Of a stretch of 8,022 bases of DNA, positions 1 through 5,742 are shown piece after piece. A program made the translations under genes and the position numbers. The notes under the pieces were generated by a model that did no database searches, was not told the DNA's origin, and saw nothing but the letters and a program-made list of their open reading frames with translations. The DNA is from Blastocatellia bacterium (GTDB lineage Bacteria > Acidobacteriota > Blastocatellia > Pyrinomonadales > Pyrinomonadaceae). Within the stretch, counting starts at the first letter, position 1, and the number at the start of each line of letters is the position of its first letter. The DNA is taken from assembly GCA_003175865.1 (NCBI GenBank), contig PSRF01000209.1, positions 1 through 8,022 of the forward strand, written 5' to 3'.

Positions 1-56
1 CCGTTGCCCCACTTAATCAGAAGTTGGGTGATGTTCTGGGCTTGTTGCGGCGACAT
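1..56 (-). CDS. ECF-type RNA polymerase sigma factor, N-terminal fragment (partial)
   Basis: The minus strand reads an open frame from ATG at 56-54 to the left edge, giving 18 codons that begin MSPQQAQNITQLLIKWGN. The segment ITQLLxxWxxG matches what I recall as the opening of the ECF sigma factors typical of Acidobacteria and Planctomycetes (Sigma70_ECF, PF07638; TIGR02999 family), where it leads into a region-2 helix. These proteins direct core RNA polymerase to dedicated promoters and often have no adjacent membrane anti-sigma factor. The start is uncertain. No Shine-Dalgarno sequence precedes this ATG, and the frame stays open upstream to a TGA near position 174. A purine-rich AGGAAGGAG (minus strand, around 157-165) lies before an in-frame TTG, so a start about 30 codons earlier is possible. 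The gene is divergent from the small secreted protein gene at 344. Only 18 residues are visible, so the call rests on one short motif. Confidence 0.55.
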   Translation of the reverse strand, partial: MSPQQAQNITQLLIKWGN

Positions 57-343
57 AACGTGGGTCCGAGTCCAGGATTTCGTACGAACGAATTGCGCTG
101 TCTGTTCGATTTTAAGCCTGTTGGATGCTGCAACGTCCAAATTGGTATTCTCAATCTCCTTCCTAAGAGCTATTCACCGGCAAACTTATTAACAGCTCCA
201 CTTACTAACGCGTCAAACCGTTGTGTTTTAGCCATGTTTTTGCGACTTCCAGGTTTTTGAGCCCGTCTTGCGACGACTGTCGCGTTACTAGATGAAGGCG
301 GCAATAGGGCTGGCCTCAAAGCTGAGACCTTAGGAGGTTCAAA
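57..343. other. Divergent intergenic region between sigma factor and secreted protein genes
   Basis: About 287 bases separate the leftward sigma-factor start from the rightward gene at 344. It should hold both promoters, but I see no convincing -35/-10 pair on either strand. A small hairpin, GCGAC-GACT-GTCGC, lies at 270-283, about 50 bases before the Shine-Dalgarno sequence of the plus-strand gene. The plus-strand reading frame across 24-260 overlaps the sigma-factor start and resembles no family, so I do not call it a gene. Confidence 0.5.
332..337 (+). promoter_or_regulatory. Strong Shine-Dalgarno sequence for the 344 gene
   Basis: AGGAGG ends 6 bases before the ATG at 344. This is the only perfect six-base Shine-Dalgarno core I noted among the genes here, and it fixes the start of the small secreted protein. 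Confidence 0.85.
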
Positions 344-781
344 ATGAAAAACATCATCAAGTCGACGTTGGCGTTAGCAGGCCTCTTCTTCGTGCTGGCC
401 GTCGCGAGTGTTCAGGCGCAGATCCCAACAAAAACGATTGCAAGTGTGCCTTTTGATTTCACGGCAGGGAAGTCGAACCTGAAGGCGGGAACCTACAGTA
501 TTCGGCGTACGAACGGAATGGCGTTGGCGATTCAGAACGATGAAGGTAAGACTGTGGCAGTAGTCAATGCTCCGTTGACTCTCGGTTCACGAGATTTCAA
601 AGCGGGAGAACGGCTGGTATTCAATCGTTATGGTAACGATTACTTCCTTTCGCAGGTGTGGTTAAGTGTGGATAGTGGGCGTCAGTTGTATCAATCCACT
701 AAGGAAGTGAGGATCGCGCGTGAGTTCAAGTTGGCAAGCAATGGTGCTAAGCCTGAAAGAGTGGAAGTTGCGATTCGATAG
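344..781 (+). CDS. Small secreted protein of unknown function (145 aa)
   Basis: The product opens with a clear Sec signal peptide: a basic n-region (MKNIIK), a hydrophobic stretch over residues 7-24, and likely cleavage after the A-x-A-type site near residue 25 (VQAQ). The mature part is about 120 residues with no cysteine and no further membrane segment. Its pattern (VPFDFTAGxxxLKAGTYSI early, then VFNRYGxxYFLSxVW and a SxKEVRIAREF stretch) looks like a compact beta-sandwich. I recognise this style from numerous small exported hypothetical proteins in Acidobacteria, but I know no assigned function. The start is fixed by AGGAGG at 332-337. The stop is followed by a terminator-like hairpin at 804-834, so the gene is probably monocistronic. 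It is divergent from the sigma-factor gene, which could be a regulatory link but need not be. The final destination (periplasm or outside) cannot be told from the sequence. Confidence 0.85.
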   Translation: MKNIIKSTLALAGLFFVLAVASVQAQIPTKTIASVPFDFTAGKSNLKAGTYSIRRTNGMALAIQNDEGKTVAVVNAPLTLGSRDFKAGERLVFNRYGNDYFLSQVWLSVDSGRQLYQSTKEVRIAREFKLASNGAKPERVEVAIR

Positions 782-803
782 TTGCCGAAGGTTGGTAACT
801 TTA

Positions 804-840
804 GGTGGGGCGAGCACTCATGCTCGCCCCTACCCGTTTT
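804..840 (+). terminator. GC-rich hairpin, intrinsic-terminator-like or REP-like
   Basis: GGGGCGAGCA at 807-816 pairs perfectly with TGCTCGCCCC at 821-830 across a 4-base CTCA loop. With one bulged base, GGT at 804-806 also pairs with ACC at 832-834. A short T run (TTTT, 837-840) follows after a few bases. It begins 23 bases after the stop of the secreted gene, which is a good position for a rho-independent terminator, although the T run is short and offset. A perfect 10-bp arm of this kind is also typical of dispersed REP-like repeats, so both readings are possible. Confidence 0.6.
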
Positions 841-856
841 AAAGAATGAATGCATC

Positions 857-967
857 ATTAGAGAACCCAGAGCGGTTGCGACGGGTAGCTACTAATCAAC
901 GTTACGAGATAATGTTCTGCGCAGATTGAGAGTAGCTACCCTTCGCTACCGCTCTGGGTTCGCTAAT
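857..967. repeat. Long interrupted inverted repeat (REPIN/MITE-like), 37-base arms
   Basis: Arms at 857-893 and 931-967 pair at 34 of 37 positions. The mismatches are 862/962, 877/947 and 882/942. The core of each arm is GAACCCAGAGCGGT on the left, mirrored as ACCGCTCTGGGTTC on the right, and both end in a GGGTAGCTACT-type segment. The 37-base centre (894-930) holds a small CTGCGCAG palindrome. There is no open reading frame and no transposase, and I see no clear target-site duplication. The structure fits a non-autonomous element or paired REP sequences mobilised in trans. It lies between the terminator-like hairpin and the promoter region of the gene at 1091. Confidence 0.75.
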
Positions 968-1023
968 TGTACTCAGCACCATCAAACTCTTGATCGCCAA
1001 ACGGCAATCCAGAATGTCTTTGG

Positions 1024-1053
1024 TTTACCTCACGGTACTGAGAGCGTTATTTT
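1024..1053 (+). promoter_or_regulatory. Candidate sigma-70-type promoter for the 1091 gene
   Basis: TTTACC at 1024-1029 and TATTTT at 1048-1053 are separated by 18 bases. Each matches four of six consensus positions. The same -10 hexamer, TATTTT, occurs in the stronger promoter at 3797-3825. This is the best pair I can see upstream of the 1091 gene, but it is weak evidence alone. Confidence 0.3.
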
Positions 1054-1090
1054 AGCTTTCACTAAAACCACAGACTTGAAAGGAACCTCC

Positions 1091-1600
1091 ATGAAAATTT
1101 TCAGACGTTGTTTGATGCTTGCCGCGATACTCTTCATGTTTGCTTTTGCCGTGCCAGTACTAGCGCAAGACGCGGTGATCCTTACGGGTACTGAACTCAC
1201 GCGAACAATGCCTCCGGGTTTTTATTTCCAGGGCTTGAGTGCCCCGACACAGATGCGCAACTCTGCCGCAGTTAAGTTCGGTACGAAGCGATATGTCTTG
1301 GCTGGCCTCGTTGATACGTCTGGTTATGCAGCCGAGCTCAGATCAAAGTATGAAGGTTTCCTGATCACCGACTCACCAATAAAGATCAACGGGACGGCAT
1401 TGCCTCCCGGTGCCTATGGTTTTGGTTTTAGTAACGACGGAAAACTAACTGTGCTTGACCTCACAGCGACTGAAGTTCTTTCGGTATCGACAACAAAAGA
1501 CAACGATCTGAAGCGACCGCGTCCATTGATGATGACTAAAAGTAGTGATGGCGTGCGTTTGTACAACGGCAAAGACTATGTCGTGATTACGGCGAATTAG
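1091..1600 (+). CDS. Small secreted protein of unknown function (169 aa)
   Basis: I place the start at ATG 1091. It has a purine-rich AAAGGA (1079-1084) 6 bases upstream and gives a textbook signal peptide: MKIFRR, then a hydrophobic run, with cleavage near residue 26 after VLAQ. An in-frame start at 926 would put about 55 unrelated residues before that signal and would lie inside the right half of the inverted repeat, so I reject it. The mature part of about 143 residues has no cysteine and no second membrane segment. It contains the segments MPPGFYFQGLSAPTQMRNSAAVKF, KINGTALPPGAYGFGF and RLYNGKDYVVITAN. The PPGxY-type turns resemble small beta-rich exported proteins and are loosely like the LKAGTYSI segment of the protein at 344, but this is not enough to claim homology. 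Function unknown. Confidence 0.82.
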   Translation: MKIFRRCLMLAAILFMFAFAVPVLAQDAVILTGTELTRTMPPGFYFQGLSAPTQMRNSAAVKFGTKRYVLAGLVDTSGYAAELRSKYEGFLITDSPIKINGTALPPGAYGFGFSNDGKLTVLDLTATEVLSVSTTKDNDLKRPRPLMMTKSSDGVRLYNGKDYVVITAN

Positions 1601-1632
1601 TTCAGAACAATTAGTTTGTACCGAACTCCGAG

Positions 1633-1714
1633 TCAGAACAGGAGCCAAGCGACTGCTCTTAGATTGCATTATTGGCTGGTTCAACTTCAGGCAGTCGCTT
1701 CGCTCCTGTTCTGA
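1633..1714. repeat. Interrupted inverted repeat abutting the next start codon, 24-base arms
   Basis: Arms at 1633-1656 and 1691-1714 match at 23 of 24 positions, with the single mismatch at 1646/1701, around a 34-base centre. The arm core is AGAACAGGAGC followed by AAGCGACTGC. The sequence differs from the repeat at 857-967, although both contain a GAGCG-(GT)-AGCGA-like segment. It occupies most of the 126-base gap between the secreted gene ending at 1600 and the GTG start at 1727. It could act as a terminator-like RNA fold, or be a REPIN-like insertion. Confidence 0.75.
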
Positions 1715-1726
1715 TCAAAATCCAAC

Positions 1727-3538
1727 GTGACTGTCTCTTCCAATATCGCGTTAGCACGGCACTACCCTGATCGCCGGTGGGCGATCCTTTTTGTCGTTGT
1801 CTTGCTCGTTCTGTACTGCACTCAATATGCGGTGGGCCAACAAGCGAATCCCTCTCCAAGTCCACAGCTGGGGCGCTCCTACAGCAGTGAAGAGCTACCG
1901 AAGACTCCACCACCGCCCGGTCCAAAAGGGCAATCGACTGTTACGTTCACAGACATCACGGCCTCCACAAAGATCGACTTCCAACACGCAGGGTCTCCGA
2001 CTGCAGTTAAGTACTTGCTCGAAACTATGGGTGGTGGAGTAGCGATTTTCGATTACGACAACGATGGTCGAATGGATCTGTTCTTCACCAATGGCGCATT
2101 GCTAAAGGAGGGAATGGCCAAAGACGCAGCGCCTGATAAGAGTGAGGCAAAGTTTTGGAATCGTCTTTATCACCAAAAGATTGATGGAACGTTCGAAGAC
2201 GTGACGGTGCGTGCTGGACTCAAGGGCGATGGCTACAGCATGGGAGTCGCCGCGGCTGATTACGACAACGACGGCAACGTCGACTTGTTCGTTACTGGAT
2301 ACAAGGGAAATCACCTCTATCGAAACACCGGAGCCGGTACGTTTGTCGATGTGACCGCAACGACAGGGCTGTCAGCTGGCGGTTGGTCCACAAGTGCCGG
2401 CTGGCTCGACTACGACCGCGACGGCCGGCTCGACTTGTTCGTGGCGCGCTATCTCGATTGGGATTTTGAGAAAGGCGCGATTCCTTGTGGCGACTCACGT
2501 GGAACGCGCGCTTATTGCCACCCTGAAAATTTCAAGGGAGCAACGAACATGTTGTTTCATCAAAAACCGGATGGAACGTTCGAGGATGTGAGTGCACGCG
2601 CTGGTGTTGCAGATCCATCAGGCAAAGCACTCGGTGTTGCCTTCGCGGATTTCGATAACGACGGACTAACTGACATCTTCGTCGCAAACGACAGCGTGAG
2701 GCAGTCGCTCTATCACAACAAAGGCGACGGCACCTTTGAAGATATCGCTGTCGAAGCTGGCGCCGGGTACGATGAAGATGGAAAAACGTACGCAGGTATG
2801 GGCGTCGATGCTGCCGACTTTGATAACGACGGTTATGTGGATGTGGTTTGTACAACGTTGTCATATCAAACGTACCCTCTCTATCACAACAACGGTGATC
2901 TAAGTTTCAGCTATGTCACGAAGCCAAGTGCCGTCGGTCAGATTTCTTTGTTGTACTCGGGTTGGGGAGTGCGTTTTCTCGATGCGGATAACGACGGTCT
3001 GCGCGACATCTTTGTCGCACAGAGTCACGTGCTAGATACAATCGAACGATCGACTGGTTACATTAAATACAAACAAACGCCATTGCTCATGAGGAATCTC
3101 GGTCGGACTTTCACCAATGTTTCAGCAAGTGCTGGTACTGCTTTCTCGAATCCGATCGCGGCGCGAGGCGCAGCATTTGGTGATCTGAACAACGATGGTC
3201 AGGTTGATATCGTGATCGGTGTGTTGGATGGAGCACCCGTCATTTTGAAAAACGACGGAACGAAAAATCATTGGCTTGGAATTCGATTAAGAGGGACAAA
3301 ATCCAATCGTGATGGACTCGGTGCGCGTGTGACTGTTACAGATAATACTGGTGCCAAACAGATCGATGACGTTTCTACTGCCGGAAGTTATTTGTCGAGC
3401 AACGATCCGAGAGTTGTATTTGGGCTGGGAACTGCAACGAGTGTTCGCATGGTTGAGGTCCATTGGCCGAGTGGTCGGACACAGACTATCTCGGCACCTC
3501 AAATAGATCGGTACTTGGTCATCGAAGAACCAAAGTGA
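1727..3538 (+). CDS. Secreted FG-GAP/VCBS beta-propeller protein with ASPIC/UnbV domain (CRTAC1-like, 603 aa)
   Basis: A basic N-terminus and a hydrophobic stretch at residues 18-36 form a signal peptide or signal anchor, followed by a Pro/Ser-rich linker (about 40-70). Seven calcium-binding-type D-x-[DN]-x-DG loops follow at residues 109, 178, 228, 308, 364, 419 and 486 (for example DYDNDGRMD and DFDNDGYVD), marking FG-GAP/VCBS repeats of an integrin-alpha-like propeller. Residues about 514-590 (NHWLGIRL, then GLGARV, FGLG and VEVHWPSGRTQ) are an ASPIC/UnbV domain (PF07593). Cys254 and Cys264 may form a disulfide. This is the architecture of bacterial CRTAC1-like proteins, whose biochemical role is largely unknown. 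The start must be GTG 1727, because an in-frame TGA lies at 1712 and the first usable ATG would delete the signal and repeat one. No Shine-Dalgarno sequence is visible, and the upstream inverted repeat ends 12 bases before the start. It is a paralogue of the protein at 3900. Confidence 0.9.
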   Translation: MTVSSNIALARHYPDRRWAILFVVVLLVLYCTQYAVGQQANPSPSPQLGRSYSSEELPKTPPPPGPKGQSTVTFTDITASTKIDFQHAGSPTAVKYLLETMGGGVAIFDYDNDGRMDLFFTNGALLKEGMAKDAAPDKSEAKFWNRLYHQKIDGTFEDVTVRAGLKGDGYSMGVAAADYDNDGNVDLFVTGYKGNHLYRNTGAGTFVDVTATTGLSAGGWSTSAGWLDYDRDGRLDLFVARYLDWDFEKGAIPCGDSRGTRAYCHPENFKGATNMLFHQKPDGTFEDVSARAGVADPSGKALGVAFADFDNDGLTDIFVANDSVRQSLYHNKGDGTFEDIAVEAGAGYDEDGKTYAGMGVDAADFDNDGYVDVVCTTLSYQTYPLYHNNGDLSFSYVTKPSAVGQISLLYSGWGVRFLDADNDGLRDIFVAQSHVLDTIERSTGYIKYKQTPLLMRNLGRTFTNVSASAGTAFSNPIAARGAAFGDLNNDGQVDIVIGVLDGAPVILKNDGTKNHWLGIRLRGTKSNRDGLGARVTVTDNTGAKQIDDVSTAGSYLSSNDPRVVFGLGTATSVRMVEVHWPSGRTQTISAPQIDRYLVIEEPK

Positions 3539-3591
3539 TCGGGTGCCAAATTGAGAAAGATCTGGTTGCAGCAGCAGTCACAATATCAACC

Positions 3592-3767
3592 TTTTCATTC
3601 TCCCCAAGCTTTAGCTTGGGGTAACTGTTTCGGCGCCGAAGCTGCTGAACCGTTTCAACGGTTTTCACGATTCGATGCATTGAGCACATCACTGAAAACC
3701 GTTGAAACGGTTCTAAATTTCAGCAGAGTGCGGCTGACCCCAAGCTGAAGCTTGGGGAGAATGAGAA
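3592..3767. repeat. Nested composite palindrome of about 176 bp (REPIN/MITE-like)
   Basis: Outer arms at 3596-3622 and 3737-3763 are 27 bases long and pair throughout, with one G-T at 3612/3747. Pairing extends loosely to 3592 and 3767. Each outer arm is itself a hairpin of CCCCAAGCT and AGCTTGGGG with a 2-base loop. Inside lies a second inverted repeat: 21-base perfect arms at 3647-3667 and 3693-3713, each holding its own AACCGT-TTCA-ACGGTT mini-hairpin. A 12-base perfect palindrome (TTCGGCGCCGAA, 3629-3640) sits between the left outer and inner arms. The element lies between the two propeller genes and encodes nothing plausible. The open frame crossing it (3551-3748) is a by-product of the repeat. 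Confidence 0.85.
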
Positions 3768-3796
3768 TTTGAATTTCGCCATGAGAATCAGCCCGT

Positions 3797-3825
3797 TTGA
3801 CAGGTGTCGTGTGCATGCGTATTTT
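3797..3825 (+). promoter_or_regulatory. Sigma-70-type promoter for the second propeller gene
   Basis: A perfect TTGACA at 3797-3802 is separated by exactly 17 bases from TATTTT at 3820-3825, which matches four of six -10 positions. Transcription would start near 3832, leaving an untranslated leader of about 68 bases before ATG 3900. The promoter lies just downstream of the composite palindrome, so the gene at 3900 has its own start of transcription and need not be read through from 1727. Confidence 0.6.
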
Positions 3826-3899
3826 CGTAATCGTTTCCGCATTAATTAAACCAACTCACTGTTTTGGATTCCCTTATTAGTCAGGCCCGGCAGTTAAAG

Positions 3900-5732
3900 A
3901 TGAAAAGAACGAGTTCACGTGTTTTATCCGGAGTTATTCTTGTGTACCTCGCTCTGGTGACTGTGTTCGCACAAACACCGGAAAAAAAACAGGAGCCACA
4001 GCAACCCATGGGGGGTGTCTCAACGGGGGCGCCTATCAACTACACAACAAGACGAACAGTTAACGTCGTAGACCCAAAGGCGCCAGTGATATTTGAAGAC
4101 GTGACAGACAAGACTGCTTTGTCAGCTTTTAAACACAAATCAGGTACGTTAGATAAGAATTACATCTTTGAAGTGCCTTCTGGTGGTGTCGCCATCTTCG
4201 ATTACGATGGAGATGGACTACCTGATATCTACCTCTTGAACGGCTCGACACTTCCTGCAGAGCAAGGCAAAGAAAAACCTCCGAGATCCGCACTCTATCA
4301 CAACCTTGGTCAATTGAAATTTGAAGACGTAACTGACAAAGCGGGTGTGGCTAACGAGCGCTGGGGAATGGGAGTAGCCGTAGGTGATTACGACAACGAT
4401 GGTCGTCCGGATTTGTATGTCAGTAACTTTGGTGTATCACGGCTGTACCATAATAACGGTGATGGCACATTCACTGATGTTGCGGAAAAGTTAGGAGTGG
4501 CGAGAAAGGGTTGGAGCACTGGAGCAACCTGGGGTGACTACGACGGAGATGGTCGACTCGACCTTTTTGTTCCAGGCTATCTCGAGATCGACTTCAACAA
4601 CTTGCCGCGTAGTCCTGCTGAGGCTAATAAGCCCGGAAGTTCGGGCCAGAGTTCCTGTCAATTTCGTGGTGCGCCAGTTATGTGTGGACCGCGCAGTTTG
4701 CCCGGTGAAGGCGATACGCTTTATCACCAAAAAGCAAACGGAACATTTGAAGACGTAAGCGTGAAAGCCGGTGTCAACGATCCCCAGAAGTATTATGGAT
4801 TTTCCTCGGCCTTTGTACATATAAACGAGGACAATTTGCTGGATCTCATCGTTGTGAACGACTCAACACCGAAGTTGCTCTACATTAATAAAGGAGATGG
4901 CACCTTTGAAGAGACCGGATACCCGTCGGGTGTCGCGCTTAATGAGAATGGTCGTGAGCAAGCAGGAATGGGCCTCGCGGTCGGTGATTACGACAACGAC
5001 GGCCGCATCGATTTTCACATCACGAATTTTTCAGACGATTCGAATGTGCTGTATCACAACGACGGTGAAGGAAATTTTACTGACGTAACATTTCTCGCCG
5101 GTCTCGGTGAAGTAACATTGCCGTTTCTTGGGTGGGGGACCGTGTTTGTCGACTACGACAATGATGGCTGGAACGACATTATGGTCGTAAATGGTCACGT
5201 CTATCCGGCAGTTGATGCTCATCAATGGGGTACCAGTTACGCTCAACAGCCACTGTTGTTTCGCAACTTGAAGAATGGAAAGTTCGAGCGTGTTGGTGCG
5301 GCGCCCGGCAGTGGGCTTGCCTATGCGTGGTGCTCGAGAGGATTGGCCGCTGGTGACCTGGATGGCGACGGACGAATCGACCTGGTAATCAATAATGCCG
5401 ATTCGAAGCCAACGATCTTGAGGAACGTGACGACTCCATCGGGTCACTGGTTGAACGTGCGACTGAACGGTGATGTGGGAAAGAAGAGTCCACGTGATGC
5501 TATTGGGGCCATCGTTTATCTAACCGCAAACAGCACCCGACAGCGACAGGATGTTATTAGCGGAGCGAGTTACGCATCGCAGAGTGACATGACTCTCCAT
5601 TTTGGACTTGGTGCGGCGACCACAATTGAAAAGTTGGAGGTTGTTTGGCCCGATGGAAGTAAAGAATCAGTTGATGTAAAGGGAGTCGACCGAACGATAA
5701 CGATTAACGAAGGTAAGGGTATAGTGAAGTAA
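3900..5732 (+). CDS. Secreted FG-GAP/VCBS beta-propeller protein with ASPIC/UnbV domain, second paralogue (610 aa)
   Basis: ATG 3900 gives a clean signal peptide (MKRTSSR, hydrophobic core, cleavage near residue 25 at VFAQ). An in-frame TTG at 3864 would prepend 12 polar residues, so I prefer 3900 even though the Shine-Dalgarno is poor. Calcium-type loops begin at residues 101, 163, 213, 363, 418 and 486 (for example DYDGDGLPD and DLDGDGRID). The fourth of seven repeats, at 307-315, has decayed to HINEDNLLD and has lost the first Asp and the DG. Cys253 and Cys262 flank a FRGAPVM loop, matching the Cys pair of the upstream paralogue. The ASPIC/UnbV domain spans about 515-595 (GHWLNVRL, GAIVYL, FGLG, LEVVWPDGSKE). 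Repeat spacing is nearly the same as in the 1727 protein, so the pair arose by gene duplication. The stop lies 10 bases before the ROK regulator start, suggesting co-transcription. Substrate or partner unknown; exported, probably periplasmic or surface. Confidence 0.9.
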   Translation: MKRTSSRVLSGVILVYLALVTVFAQTPEKKQEPQQPMGGVSTGAPINYTTRRTVNVVDPKAPVIFEDVTDKTALSAFKHKSGTLDKNYIFEVPSGGVAIFDYDGDGLPDIYLLNGSTLPAEQGKEKPPRSALYHNLGQLKFEDVTDKAGVANERWGMGVAVGDYDNDGRPDLYVSNFGVSRLYHNNGDGTFTDVAEKLGVARKGWSTGATWGDYDGDGRLDLFVPGYLEIDFNNLPRSPAEANKPGSSGQSSCQFRGAPVMCGPRSLPGEGDTLYHQKANGTFEDVSVKAGVNDPQKYYGFSSAFVHINEDNLLDLIVVNDSTPKLLYINKGDGTFEETGYPSGVALNENGREQAGMGLAVGDYDNDGRIDFHITNFSDDSNVLYHNDGEGNFTDVTFLAGLGEVTLPFLGWGTVFVDYDNDGWNDIMVVNGHVYPAVDAHQWGTSYAQQPLLFRNLKNGKFERVGAAPGSGLAYAWCSRGLAAGDLDGDGRIDLVINNADSKPTILRNVTTPSGHWLNVRLNGDVGKKSPRDAIGAIVYLTANSTRQRQDVISGASYASQSDMTLHFGLGAATTIEKLEVVWPDGSKESVDVKGVDRTITINEGKGIVK

Positions 5733-5738
5733 GGGTAT
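5713..5738 (+). repeat. 10-base direct repeat across the propeller stop and the ROK ribosome binding site
   Basis: GTAAGGGTAT occurs at 5713-5722 and again at 5729-5738, with a 16-base period. The second copy contains the TAA stop of the propeller gene (5730-5732) and the AAGGG (5731-5735) that serves as Shine-Dalgarno for the TTG start at 5743. The arrangement looks like a small tandem duplication that shaped this junction. Confidence 0.7.
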
Positions 5739-5742
5739 TTGA

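Noticed and set aside
24..260. Plus-strand open frames at the left end (about 62-78 codons)
   Set aside because: They overlap the minus-strand sigma-factor start, have no convincing Shine-Dalgarno and resemble no protein family.
857..967. CRISPR or phage attachment site reading of the repeats
   Set aside because: There is only one inverted pair, with no regularly spaced direct repeats, no cas genes, no integrase and no adjacent tRNA.
926..1090. Longer form of the 1091 protein starting at 926
   Set aside because: It would place about 55 non-homologous residues before an obvious signal peptide and would begin inside the inverted repeat at 857-967.
3551..3748. 65-codon plus-strand frame in the gap between propeller genes
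   Set aside because: Most of it is the composite palindrome; it has no family resemblance and is explained by the repeat sequence.
3864..3899. TTG start 12 codons upstream of the second propeller gene
   Set aside because: ATG 3900 directly opens a textbook signal peptide, while the extension adds polar residues ahead of it.
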